Below are positions 8,995 to 17,222 of a stretch of DNA of 64,000 nt, in pieces. Position numbers and translations under genes: made by a program. This stretch comes from UBA2177 sp964452735. GTDB taxonomy: Bacteria; Patescibacteriota; Dojkabacteria; SC72. Position 1 is the stretch's first letter. The number at the start of each line of letters is the position of its first letter. The stretch spans positions 9,222-73,221 of the forward strand of contig CAYVNA010000001.1 of NCBI GenBank assembly GCA_964452735.1, in the 5' to 3' direction. Under the pieces are notes generated by a model. The model worked only from the letters and a program-made list of their open reading frames with translations. It did not search any database and was not told the DNA's origin.

Positions 8995-9408
8995 ATGGGA
9001 GGAAATAGGGTATTCAAGATAGTGGTTACTACTTTTCTAGTATTTTTAATTCTAGGATTATCTCTTTTGTATTATCTAAACAATATCCCAGAGGAGAAGG
9101 AAGTTGAGGTTCTAGGAGAGAGCGCTCCATCTCATGTCCCATATATTACAAGTGTTGTTCCTAGTTTTGTTTTTGAGGGAGAGGAGTATATTTACAAGGT
9201 GAGAATGGTGGATTCGGATACTGATTTCAAAGACATTTCTTTATCTATGATTGAGGGTCCAGGCTGGTTGAGTGTTGAGGGTTGGTATCTTAAGGGTGTT
9301 GCTCCTCTGGGGAGTTCTGGTACATACAAAGTTGTTTTGAAGGTGAGTGATGGATATAATAGTTCTACTCAAGAAAGTTATATTTTAGTAAGTAACGATG
9401 TTAGATAA
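8995..9408 (+). CDS. Membrane-anchored single Ig-like domain protein
   Basis: The 137-residue protein has an N-terminal membrane anchor (about residues 6-27) followed by one Ig-like domain of the He_PIG/cadherin-like type (about 45-135). Its hallmarks are YKVRMVDSD, GPGWLSVEGWYLKGV and GTYKVVLKVSDGYNS. The same domain type recurs in the large anchored protein encoded at 17223-19202. It overlaps the start of the next gene by 11 bases. It is probably a surface or periplasm-side adhesive or structural protein; no enzyme motif is present. Confidence 0.65.
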   Translation: MGGNRVFKIVVTTFLVFLILGLSLLYYLNNIPEEKEVEVLGESAPSHVPYITSVVPSFVFEGEEYIYKVRMVDSDTDFKDISLSMIEGPGWLSVEGWYLKGVAPLGSSGTYKVVLKVSDGYNSSTQESYILVSNDVR

Positions 9409-9808
9409 AAAGGTTTTCTATATTTTAGGGATTTTCTCTTTTATACTGGTTTCAGTTTCTTCCTTTCTATTGATAACTAAGAATGTAGTTGGGTTTGATA
9501 TTGGAGGAGCATCTTCTGATAGTTGTGTTCCATATAATGTTATCTTGGAGAGGGGTTCCAAGGATCATTCGTTGAAGATATATTGGTCTACGAAGGAGAA
9601 GTGTATAGGCTTTGTTCAGTATGGTCGAGATGCAAATAATTTGGATTTGGTATCTGTTGATCTGGTTAATATGAATAAGTCAAAGGAGCATGTAGTTACT
9701 TTGGAGCAGTTGATGAGCAAGGAGATATATTATTTTCTTATCAATTCACAAGAGATTCCTTATGGGAATGGCGGTGTTCCTCTGCAGTTTGTTTTAGACT
9801 CTCTTTAG
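9398..9808 (+). CDS. Membrane-anchored hypothetical protein with fibronectin-like domain
   Basis: The 136-residue protein has an N-terminal membrane segment (about residues 6-27) and an extracellular region. The latter has the strand pattern of a small fibronectin-III/phosphatase-N-terminal-like domain (LKIYWSTKEKCIGFVQYG, then EHVVTLEQL and IYYFLI). It overlaps the preceding Ig-like gene by 11 bases, so the pair forms a two-gene unit. Its 3' end overlaps the convergent DUF11-protein gene by 4 bases. Function is unknown beyond a surface location. Confidence 0.55.
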   Translation: MLDKKVFYILGIFSFILVSVSSFLLITKNVVGFDIGGASSDSCVPYNVILERGSKDHSLKIYWSTKEKCIGFVQYGRDANNLDLVSVDLVNMNKSKEHVVTLEQLMSKEIYYFLINSQEIPYGNGGVPLQFVLDSL

Positions 9809-11565
9809 CTTTTTCTTTCTATCTTTCGAACAACCTTCTCTTCGAAGTATCTCTTTGGATTTATTACTTTCGCAGATTTGAATTCCACCTCTTTGTATAG
9901 TTCTGAGTCAACAATCTTCTCAACAAGGATTTTCCCAAAAGGTCTGTTGTATATATACCATCCTATGATGATAGTCATTAGTCCTACTATTATCTTTGCA
10001 ATTACAGAATCGAGAATTCCAGTACTAGGTGTTGTTGGTGTTGTAGGGGTGGTTGGTGTTGTGGGAGTTGTTGGTGATTGGCAGTCTTGGGCTACCTGTA
10101 TCACATATTCAGCTCTCAATGTAGATGGATCGGAAGGGATTTCTGATGGTGAGATGATTGCTTCATTCTGATTTGCTCCTGTTAACGCATTTGTTCCTGC
10201 TTGTGATTGGAATACAATAGTTAATGACTGCCCAGAAGATATTTGCCAACCTCCTCCTTTTGCCCAATCGATTTCTTGTGTATCTCCTACAGTTGATACT
10301 GTGACATAGTCAGAATCTGTAACGGAGACTCCATTTATTTTTGTTGATCCACTAACATATGTAAATCCTAGAGGGAGTTTATCTTTAACAGAATTTATAT
10401 TCTGGGTAGCAGAACTTCCATTCGATGCTGTGATTGTGAACTGTGCAATGTTCTCAGGAGAAACTCTTTCTACACATGATACATTAGAGTTTTTTGATAC
10501 GGCAAAGTTTGACTCCTCTGTAGTTCCTGAAGGAGTAGTTTCCTCAACTTTTGCGAACTCAAATGTCCCAGATACTGTTCCAATGGATTCTCCATCCTCG
10601 GTTACCTCTGCTGTAATTTTTATATTCCCTGTGGTGGTATCTAATTGAGAGAAACTTTTCTCAGTCCCAAAATTCTCCGAATTGTATAGATCCTGTTCCA
10701 GTATTGTGATTTCCCCTTTAGAGGAATCTATGGTAAAGCCTTGGTTCATTACTAAGTCTGTGAGGTTTTTGTCAAAAGTGAACCTTATGGATATAACAGA
10801 ACTTTCATCAATATTTCCTACCCCAATTCGTATCTTCGACACTTTGTTAACACCATCAGCAACTCTCGTTTGTACTTGAATATCACTCAAATTGCTTGTT
10901 CCTGCTTGCTCTACCTCTATTAATCTTCTACATAACGGAGAGTTTATTTTCTCACCATCTGAATCTGTTGCTGTAGCGACAATATTCAAGGTGCTAGTAT
11001 CTAGCTCAGATATTGTCTTCTTGATTGTTAGCTTGTCTGGAGATACTACATCTGGATCTGTATCTTCATTGTTTATAACGAATTTGTAATTTGTGTATTC
11101 CTTCTTGAATTTTGCTTCGATGGAGACCTCGTCATTAGAAGAAATCTTCCCCGTTACGATTTTCCCTTCCTTGTCTTTCACTATCATCTCTGTACATCTG
11201 CTGTCTAGTACTGTTTGTAGTTGGCATACCTTGTATAGGTCCTGTTTAGTTGTACTGTTTAGGAGATTTGTAGAGAGATCCTTAGTAGAGCAGGAAGCTC
11301 TGCACACCTCATCTCCGGTTACTGTGTTAGTTTTGAACATGAAGCCTCTTCTAGGATCTCCACACTCAGATACTATGGAAGGGTCTATGTAGTAGCAGGC
11401 ACATGTAGTTTCTGCAGAGGTATCTTCCTTCGTTGTATCTCCAATAGCGTAGAAATATATTGCTGTACCGATAAGGCCAAGACCTAGTATACCTGCTATA
11501 ACTAACAAAACGATTGTGAGTCTTTTGGGCTTTCTCGTGGTTGTTACTCTTCTAACCTCTTCCAT
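9805..11565 (-). CDS. Surface protein with DUF11-like domain and C-terminal membrane anchor
   Basis: The 586-residue protein has an N-terminal membrane segment (about 17-36), a cysteine-containing region (about 55-120), Ig-like stretches, a DUF11-type domain (about 365-490) and a Pro-Thr linker of repeated PTT (about 500-515). A second membrane segment (about 520-538) and a basic ~48-residue tail end it. TPSTG before the last membrane helix resembles a sortase signal, but the tail is much longer than usual, so simple membrane anchoring is as likely. It has its own promoter at 11597-11625 and is the last gene of the minus-strand block. Confidence 0.65.
   Translation of the reverse strand: MEEVRRVTTTRKPKRLTIVLLVIAGILGLGLIGTAIYFYAIGDTTKEDTSAETTCACYYIDPSIVSECGDPRRGFMFKTNTVTGDEVCRASCSTKDLSTNLLNSTTKQDLYKVCQLQTVLDSRCTEMIVKDKEGKIVTGKISSNDEVSIEAKFKKEYTNYKFVINNEDTDPDVVSPDKLTIKKTISELDTSTLNIVATATDSDGEKINSPLCRRLIEVEQAGTSNLSDIQVQTRVADGVNKVSKIRIGVGNIDESSVISIRFTFDKNLTDLVMNQGFTIDSSKGEITILEQDLYNSENFGTEKSFSQLDTTTGNIKITAEVTEDGESIGTVSGTFEFAKVEETTPSGTTEESNFAVSKNSNVSCVERVSPENIAQFTITASNGSSATQNINSVKDKLPLGFTYVSGSTKINGVSVTDSDYVTVSTVGDTQEIDWAKGGGWQISSGQSLTIVFQSQAGTNALTGANQNEAIISPSEIPSDPSTLRAEYVIQVAQDCQSPTTPTTPTTPTTPTTPSTGILDSVIAKIIVGLMTIIIGWYIYNRPFGKILVEKIVDSELYKEVEFKSAKVINPKRYFEEKVVRKIERKS
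10028..10072. repeat. Short tandem repeat encoding Pro-Thr-Thr units
   Basis: Imperfect 9-base units, rich in GGTGTTGTT on the plus strand, encode five PTT triplets in the minus-strand DUF11 protein. They form the linker before its C-terminal membrane segment. Such repeats can vary in number by slippage. Confidence 0.7.
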
Positions 11566-11596
11566 TCTGGGCAGTAAAAAATTATCCTTTCCATAA

Positions 11597-11625
11597 AGTT
11601 TAATTTAATACCCCATGAGTGTCAA
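11597..11625 (-). promoter_or_regulatory. Sigma-70-type promoter of the DUF11-protein gene
   Basis: On the minus strand, a perfect TTGACA (11625-11620), a 17-base spacer and TAAACT (11602-11597) precede the ATG at 11565 by about 31 bases. This separates the gene from holA upstream. Confidence 0.65.
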
Positions 11626-11633
11626 CATAGTAT

Positions 11634-12572
11634 CTAGAGATAGGGGCATATGAGTGTTAGACCAAGTGGTCCATCAATTTTTCCTGTCTTTATTTGGTGG
11701 TCTAAGTTGGAAAGTTTTGAATAAATGAATTTCATTTTTTCCTGGGTATATCCTTTTGAACTTTTTACTAAGGATCCTACTGTGAAAGGTGGTACTTTTA
11801 GTACTGAGGCAATTCTTCCATAATCGACACCTTTGTTTAAAAGCTCTTTTGTAAGGAAGATTAACCTAAGGTTTCTTCCTAGCATAGATAGTATATAGTT
11901 AGAATCGACGTGTTGAGAGAGTAGCTTATTGAGAATTAGAAGGCTTCTTTTCTTGTCTTCAACATTTATGCTATCGATGAGTTCCCAGATGTCATTTTCG
12001 AGAGTATTTATCGTTATTTCTTCCAAATCATTTTCTTTTATTATTCTGTTTTCATCTTTTAACTTGAATTTCTTTATTACGTTATAGCATCTCTCTGGAT
12101 CGTAATTTGTACTCTCTGCAAGGATTTTTATTGCAGAAGGTTCTATCTTCAATTCTTCCTTTTCTAGGATAGATCTTAGCCATGTTATGAATGATCGTTT
12201 GTTTAACAGTGGATACTCTTCTAATTCGTTCATTTTACTGAAGAATTTATAATATTTTGTATTTGATTTGATTTTTTGGTCCTCCCAAATTATTATGATA
12301 TCTTCATTACCCAAGTTCTCCATTGATTTTAGGATATTCTCTATTAATATCTCCTTCTCCTTGTTCTTGTATACTCTTTTGAGAAATATTATCCTACGAG
12401 AAGAGAATAGAGATGGTGAGGATATTGTATCTATTATGTTTTGGGCTTTAGTAGTATCAGCATCTATTGCTAAAGATTCAAAGGCATCTTTAATGATTTC
12501 TTCATATATGTATTTGTGTGCTGCCTCTAAAGAAAGGAAAGGTGAGGCTCCATGGAATAGTTTGTATACCAC
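11634..12572 (-). CDS. holA: DNA polymerase III delta subunit
   Basis: Delta opens the sliding clamp within the clamp loader. The 312-residue protein shows the HolA layout. The N-terminal domain includes FSSRRIIFLKRV (about 58-69) and IIIWEDQKI. A lysine-rich central region follows (EEYPLLNKRSFITWL), then the C-terminal collar domain (LLILNKLLSQHVDSNYILSMLGRNLRLI, given here only as landmarks). The ending LGLTLICPYL is typical of the family (usual dLaLerLll). Length is somewhat short but normal. It lies 7 bases after the LCP gene in the same operon. Confidence 0.8.
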   Translation of the reverse strand: MVYKLFHGASPFLSLEAAHKYIYEEIIKDAFESLAIDADTTKAQNIIDTISSPSLFSSRRIIFLKRVYKNKEKEILIENILKSMENLGNEDIIIIWEDQKIKSNTKYYKFFSKMNELEEYPLLNKRSFITWLRSILEKEELKIEPSAIKILAESTNYDPERCYNVIKKFKLKDENRIIKENDLEEITINTLENDIWELIDSINVEDKKRSLLILNKLLSQHVDSNYILSMLGRNLRLIFLTKELLNKGVDYGRIASVLKVPPFTVGSLVKSSKGYTQEKMKFIYSKLSNLDHQIKTGKIDGPLGLTLICPYL

Positions 12573-12579
12573 TTTCTTA

Positions 12580-14004
12580 TTACTCAGATATAATTTCTTT
12601 ACCTATTAGTATTGTAACATCTGTACCGTTATTATTTATAGTCATGTATTCTGGTTTCTCCATATTTTTAATTTCAAAGAGGTCCTTAAGGTTGTTTGTT
12701 AGAGAATCCATTTCAGCATCATTGCTATATATGTATTCCCCTTCCTTGTCTTTGTATAGAGTTCCACCAAAAGATAGATTCATATATGGAAGCATTTCCG
12801 AAAGTTTCACAAACCTTTCTCTTGCTAATTTATATCCTAGACCTGTGTCATATACTACAATCTTGGGATTCCAAGAGTATATACCAGGATATTTTTTAAG
12901 GAGATCAACATATGTGATAATGTCTGAATATTTCCCGTAGCCGAGTTTGGGGCCAATTGCATAGGCTCCACTCTCTGGATATTTTCTTTCTATTAAAGAT
13001 GAATTCCCACTTTCTGGATCTAGAACAAAGGAGTATGTTTTACCGTTTCCTTCATCATATTTCTTTGCAAGATCAAATGCTGCATCTATGTCGTTTAAAC
13101 TGAACTCCGAGACTTTAACATTTCCTGATACTGAGGAGAGGATTCCCATTAGTGTTTTCGGATTGGAGAGTGATTCTGTTGAAAGGATTTTTTCTTTTAG
13201 AGCTATTATGACTTTTTGTTGCCTTTTTGCTCTAGCGAAGTCAGTCCCTTCGTTATTTTGTTGAGAATGTCTAGAGCGTGAGTATATCAAGGCTGTAGCT
13301 CCATCCATTGTTTGTGGACCTGCTTTGAAGGAAACTGTCTTGTATCCGTATCCCTCAGGATAACTATAGTCAGTGAAGCTGTTTTCCACATTCACATCTA
13401 CTCCTCCAACTGCGTCAATTAGTCCTTCGAAGGCTTTGAAGTCCACCATTGCGTAGTATTGTATTTCTTGTCCTGTTACCCTTGTCACGGTATCTTTCAA
13501 TGCTTCTATTCCAGAACCTTCTTTCTTTTGTTCGGCAGAACTATATATGCTATTTATCCTTACGTACCATTTAGTATTTTCATCAACCTCTACATGGAAG
13601 TCTCTAGGTATTGAGATCATTAAGATGTTATTACTCTTATGATTGTAGGAGACTAGGATTAGGGTATCCGTATTGAGTAGGGTCTCGCTTTCTCTTGTAT
13701 CTATACCCATTAATAGTACATTTGTATACTCTCCTGAGGAGTCTTTCTTTAGTTCATGTTTCTCGAAAGAGATAAGGGATTTAGGATCCAGTCTGAACCC
13801 TAGTTCTTTTGAAAATATATATCCTTTGTAGAAGAGGTAGCCAAAAGCTAAGAAGGCTAGGAAGGTTACTACCAGGAAAATTATTGATATGATTTTTTTT
13901 CTTCGCTTTTTCTTCTCTTCTGGTGAGAGTGGGGTTTTTTCCTTGACCTTCGGTTTCAGGTCTTTTCCTAAATGACTATCTTTTATATTCATTGCAATTT
14001 TCAT
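12580..14004 (-). CDS. LytR-CpsA-Psr (LCP) family cell-wall polymer transferase
   Basis: LCP proteins transfer lipid-linked glycopolymers to peptidoglycan or cell-surface carriers outside the membrane. The 474-residue protein has a cytoplasmic basic N-terminus, one membrane segment (about 37-60) and the LCP core (about 98-260). Core landmarks are LLMGIDTRE, DTLILVSY, MISIPRD, DAVGGVDV and a YSRSRH segment, with the polyprenyl-phosphate-binding arginines retained. A C-terminal LytR_C-like domain follows (about 370-465). Neighbours mltG, holA and ruvX form a mixed envelope and replication operon. Confidence 0.88.
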   Translation of the reverse strand: MKIAMNIKDSHLGKDLKPKVKEKTPLSPEEKKKRRKKIISIIFLVVTFLAFLAFGYLFYKGYIFSKELGFRLDPKSLISFEKHELKKDSSGEYTNVLLMGIDTRESETLLNTDTLILVSYNHKSNNILMISIPRDFHVEVDENTKWYVRINSIYSSAEQKKEGSGIEALKDTVTRVTGQEIQYYAMVDFKAFEGLIDAVGGVDVNVENSFTDYSYPEGYGYKTVSFKAGPQTMDGATALIYSRSRHSQQNNEGTDFARAKRQQKVIIALKEKILSTESLSNPKTLMGILSSVSGNVKVSEFSLNDIDAAFDLAKKYDEGNGKTYSFVLDPESGNSSLIERKYPESGAYAIGPKLGYGKYSDIITYVDLLKKYPGIYSWNPKIVVYDTGLGYKLARERFVKLSEMLPYMNLSFGGTLYKDKEGEYIYSNDAEMDSLTNNLKDLFEIKNMEKPEYMTINNNGTDVTILIGKEIISE

Positions 14005-14023
14005 AGTAGGGCAGTATCACTTA

Positions 14024-15022
14024 CTATCTTAGGTATTTATTTACATTAGAATTGTGTTCATCAAGAGTTGCTGCATAGTGAGGATTGCCTTCCAGATCAT
14101 GAATGTAGTAGTAATATCTTGATTCAACAGGAGACCATACAGCCTGTATAGACTGGAGTCCAGGATTGCATATTGGAGTTGGAGGTAATCCAATCTTTTT
14201 GTATGTGTTGTATGGGTTGTCATCATCCTTGTCTTGTATGGTTATTACATGTTTCCAATCCTTTACAGGATAGAGTAAGGTAGCATCTGTTTGCAGGAGC
14301 CATCCTTCGTTATATCTTTTTATTATAATTCCTGCGATGGTAGGTCTATCATTTCCATTATATCCTTCTCTCTCAACTATACTTGCTAGGACTATGTCTT
14401 CATATGTATATGAAGCACCAACCTTAGTCTTGAAGTTTCCAACCATTCTCTCTATAACTACCTCTTCTGTGGAATCTTTTGGAAAAGCATACTTATCAGG
14501 GAAAAGGAATCCCTCTAAATCCTTTACTTCGGAAATTAATCCCAAACTCTCTATGTATGTGGTATCAACAGTTAGGGACAGGAATCTGTCTTTCGAGAAA
14601 GTTGTACCTACTAATTCCCTTTCTAGTATCTCTCCTATTTCATCTTTTCTTAGCCCTTCTGGTATAGATACCCAAATATCCTGGCTTCTTCCAGACTGAA
14701 GTGTTTCTATGATTTCTTTAATACTTAGATTCTTTGGTAGCTCGTATACTCCTGCTTGTAGTTTTGTACCCAAATTGTTTATTCTAAGATATATCTTTGT
14801 ATAGTACAGGAAGTTTTTTCTAATGAGTCCTTTTTCTATGAGGGAATCAACTATTTGATCTACGGTTTCCCCACTATTAATTTGGAGAGTTACCTTCTCC
14901 GTTTCTTCACTGTTGATTATTTCGATTGCTCTATCATAGCTAAGTTTGAGAATGAGGATACTAACCAAAACGACAGTTATCAGGATGATTAAGAGAAGTG
15001 ATTTTTGTGGGACTTTTGTCAT
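14024..15022 (-). CDS. mltG: Endolytic murein transglycosylase MltG
   Basis: MltG cuts nascent glycan strands and sets their length. The 332-residue protein has an N-terminal membrane segment (about 8-27), a LysM-like early domain (VTLQINSGETVDQIVDSL) and the YceG catalytic domain. In the latter, the catalytic glutamate lies in ASIVEREG, followed by LLQTDATLLY and GLPPTPICNPG. The C-terminal HYAATLDEHNSNV matches the family (F..t..EHn..v). Its start overlaps the end of ruvX by 4 bases, the common mltG-ruvX linkage. Confidence 0.92.
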   Translation of the reverse strand: MTKVPQKSLLLIILITVVLVSILILKLSYDRAIEIINSEETEKVTLQINSGETVDQIVDSLIEKGLIRKNFLYYTKIYLRINNLGTKLQAGVYELPKNLSIKEIIETLQSGRSQDIWVSIPEGLRKDEIGEILERELVGTTFSKDRFLSLTVDTTYIESLGLISEVKDLEGFLFPDKYAFPKDSTEEVVIERMVGNFKTKVGASYTYEDIVLASIVEREGYNGNDRPTIAGIIIKRYNEGWLLQTDATLLYPVKDWKHVITIQDKDDDNPYNTYKKIGLPPTPICNPGLQSIQAVWSPVESRYYYYIHDLEGNPHYAATLDEHNSNVNKYLR

Positions 15023-15456
15023 TGATTATTTTTATTTGAATTTAGAAATTCTTGTAAAAATACAGTAGCAGCTATTTGATCTATCTTTACTCTGTATGAT
15101 TTACTATGCTGTCCAGAAGATGTTAGCACATTTTGAGCTTCAGTTGTAGAAAAGCTCTCATCGTATGTAATGATGGGAATATTCGAATGAACTTTTATCT
15201 TTGAGATAAATGTGTCTACCTTTTTACTTGTTTGATCTTGGTTCTCAGAGAAGGATTGGGGCTTCCCTATGAGGATTATTTTAACTTGATACTCTCTGCA
15301 AATTTCTAGAATTTCCTGTATTACGGAATCAACTTTTCGATTTTTAGTTATGGAGATTGTTGTTAGGGGAGATGCTAGTATTCCTTTTGAATCAGATATT
15401 GCTAATCCAAAATGTTTTTCACCATAGTCTATTGCTAGTATTGGGTATTCTTCCAT
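15019..15456 (-). CDS. ruvX: Holliday-junction resolvase-like protein / pre-16S rRNA nuclease RuvX (YqgF)
   Basis: YqgF/RuvX is an RNase H-fold nuclease implicated in maturing the 5' end of 16S rRNA. The 145-residue protein starts with ILAIDYGEKHFGLAIS (catalytic Asp in AIDYG), has ILIGKPQ in the centre, and ends with DEsfSTTEA plus a late acidic residue (KIDQIAATVFLQEFL), all family hallmarks. It sits 2 bases after alaS and overlaps mltG. The order alaS-ruvX-mltG is seen in many bacteria. Confidence 0.9.
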   Translation of the reverse strand: MEEYPILAIDYGEKHFGLAISDSKGILASPLTTISITKNRKVDSVIQEILEICREYQVKIILIGKPQSFSENQDQTSKKVDTFISKIKVHSNIPIITYDESFSTTEAQNVLTSSGQHSKSYRVKIDQIAATVFLQEFLNSNKNNQ

Positions 15457-15458
15457 TT

Positions 15459-17204
15459 CTATTCTAATATAGCTTTAATTCTTTTAATGCCAGCACCTAC
15501 GTTTTCTTGTTGAATGATTTTAAATTTCCCAAGTTCTTTTGTGTTTGTGACATGTGGACCATTGCATATCTCTACGGAGTATGGATTCTCCTTTTCTCCA
15601 ATGTAATATACTTTGACAATATCTCCATATTTTTCAATGAATGCTGCATAGGGTACTAATTTGAGAGCTTCTTCTTTAGGAAGTTCTTCATATGTTACTG
15701 GTAGTGCTTTTTCTATTTGCTCATTTACTAGGTCTTCAACTTTTTTAATTTGTTCTGGAGTTAGCTTATTTTCACTTGGGAAATCAAATCTAAGTCTTTC
15801 GGGTGTAATGTTGCTCCCTTTTTGGTATACGTGATCTCCAATTATCTCTCTTAATGCTTTAAGGAGTAGGTGTGTCGTAGTGTGATATTTTGTAGACATA
15901 TCAGAGGTATCTGCTAATCCTCCTTTAAACATCCCTGCAGAGGATGTTCTAGAGAGTTCTTGGTGTTGTTTTTGTGCTTCTTGAAATCCGTTTAAGAGTT
16001 CTTCTTCATTGAATTGTATCCCTCTATTTTGTAGTTCTTCTATGGTTAGTTCAATAGGAAAACCATATGTTTCGTAAAGCTTAAATGTTTTTTGGGGAAG
16101 ATCTTTTTCATCTTTGATAATTTTCTCTAATTCCTTTAAACCATTCTCTAGTGTTTTGCTGAACTTCTTTTCTTCTTCCTTAAGGATATTAAGAATTCTT
16201 TCCTTGTCTGTTTCTAGCTTTTTCCATATTGGTGAGAATTGTTGTATAGCTATTTCCCCAACCTCTCTAGTAAACAAACCATCTATTCCTAATTTCCTCC
16301 CATGCCTAATTGCTCTCCTAATTATTCTTCTTAATATATATCCCTGCTGATTTCTACTAGGCTCTACACCATCCATGATTATCCATGTAGCAGCTTTAAT
16401 GTGGTCTGTTACAATTCTTTGTGATATTAAGACATCATTTTTACTTAACGATTTGACAAAATCGAATATGGGTTTGCAGATATCTGATTCATAGAAATTA
16501 TCAATACCTTGGCTTACACAGGTAATCCTTTCTAAGCCTCCTCCAAAATCAACATTGTGTCTACCTAAATCTTTGTATTCATTTCCAATCTTAAGATATT
16601 CCATGAAAACATTATTTCCAATCTCTACTAATTCACCATTAATTCCATAGAATATTTCTGAATCAGGTCCACATGGGCCTCCTGTTGCTAATTCCCACCA
16701 GTTATCATCTTTTCCTTTCTCTAATATCTTCTCTCCTACTTTTGCATCTATACCGTATTCTTTAAAAATGTTTTTCCATATCTCTATGGATTCTGTATCC
16801 TTCGGAGAAGTTTCATCTCCCATGAATACAGTTGCATATATTTTGTTAATATCAAAACCTAACTCTTCTATGAAGAACTTTATTGTGAGGGTAATGGCTT
16901 CTTTCTTGAAATAGTCATTTAGAGACCAGTTACCTAGCATCTCAAAAGCAGTATAGTGATATGCATCTCCAACTTCATCTATATCTCCGGTTCTAATACA
17001 CCTCTGAGAGTTAACTAATCTATTTCCTAATGGATGTTTCTCCCCTTTTAGAAAGGGTACTAGAGGAAACATCCCTGCATTAACAAAGAGTACTGAGGGA
17101 TCATTCTCGGGGACTAATGATGCACTTGGTATCTCGGCATGTCCGTTTTTCTTAAAGAATTCTATATATCTATCTCTTATTTCTTTATATGTGAGATTTT
17201 TCAT
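15459..17204 (-). CDS. alaS: Alanyl-tRNA synthetase, short form
   Basis: AlaRS charges tRNA-Ala. At 581 residues it is far shorter than the ~870 of E. coli. The class II catalytic core is complete (LVPENDPSVLFVNAGM, RCIRTGDIDEVG, GGPCGPDSEIFY, GGGLERI). The editing (SAD) domain has its metal ligands: HTTTH near residue 440 and CNGPH near 547-551. The protein ends at GAGIKRIKAILE, just where the DHHA1/C-Ala domain would begin. Lack of C-Ala is a family variation rather than a visible frameshift: the frame closes cleanly and ruvX follows after 2 bases. TATAAT lies 6 bases before the ATG. Confidence 0.93.
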   Translation of the reverse strand: MKNLTYKEIRDRYIEFFKKNGHAEIPSASLVPENDPSVLFVNAGMFPLVPFLKGEKHPLGNRLVNSQRCIRTGDIDEVGDAYHYTAFEMLGNWSLNDYFKKEAITLTIKFFIEELGFDINKIYATVFMGDETSPKDTESIEIWKNIFKEYGIDAKVGEKILEKGKDDNWWELATGGPCGPDSEIFYGINGELVEIGNNVFMEYLKIGNEYKDLGRHNVDFGGGLERITCVSQGIDNFYESDICKPIFDFVKSLSKNDVLISQRIVTDHIKAATWIIMDGVEPSRNQQGYILRRIIRRAIRHGRKLGIDGLFTREVGEIAIQQFSPIWKKLETDKERILNILKEEEKKFSKTLENGLKELEKIIKDEKDLPQKTFKLYETYGFPIELTIEELQNRGIQFNEEELLNGFQEAQKQHQELSRTSSAGMFKGGLADTSDMSTKYHTTTHLLLKALREIIGDHVYQKGSNITPERLRFDFPSENKLTPEQIKKVEDLVNEQIEKALPVTYEELPKEEALKLVPYAAFIEKYGDIVKVYYIGEKENPYSVEICNGPHVTNTKELGKFKIIQQENVGAGIKRIKAILE

Positions 17205-17210
17205 AGAAAG

Positions 17211-17216
17211 ATTATA
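17211..17216 (-). promoter_or_regulatory. alaS extended -10 box (TGATATAAT), 6 bases before ATG
   Basis: Minus strand: TGATATAAT, then CTTTCT, then the ATG of alaS. The extended -10 form TGnTATAAT recurs at rsmE, fusA and infA. Spacing predicts transcription starting at the start codon. TAGTTA sits 17 bases upstream as a weak -35. Confidence 0.5.
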
Positions 17217-17222
17217 TCAACT

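Noticed and set aside
10028..10072. Tandem repeat as CRISPR or a minisatellite of regulatory type
   Set aside because: Units are 9 bases, have no spacers and encode an in-frame Pro-Thr linker.
15459..17204. AlaRS as a truncated pseudogene
   Set aside because: The frame ends cleanly at a domain boundary, all active-site and editing motifs are present, and ruvX follows after 2 bases.
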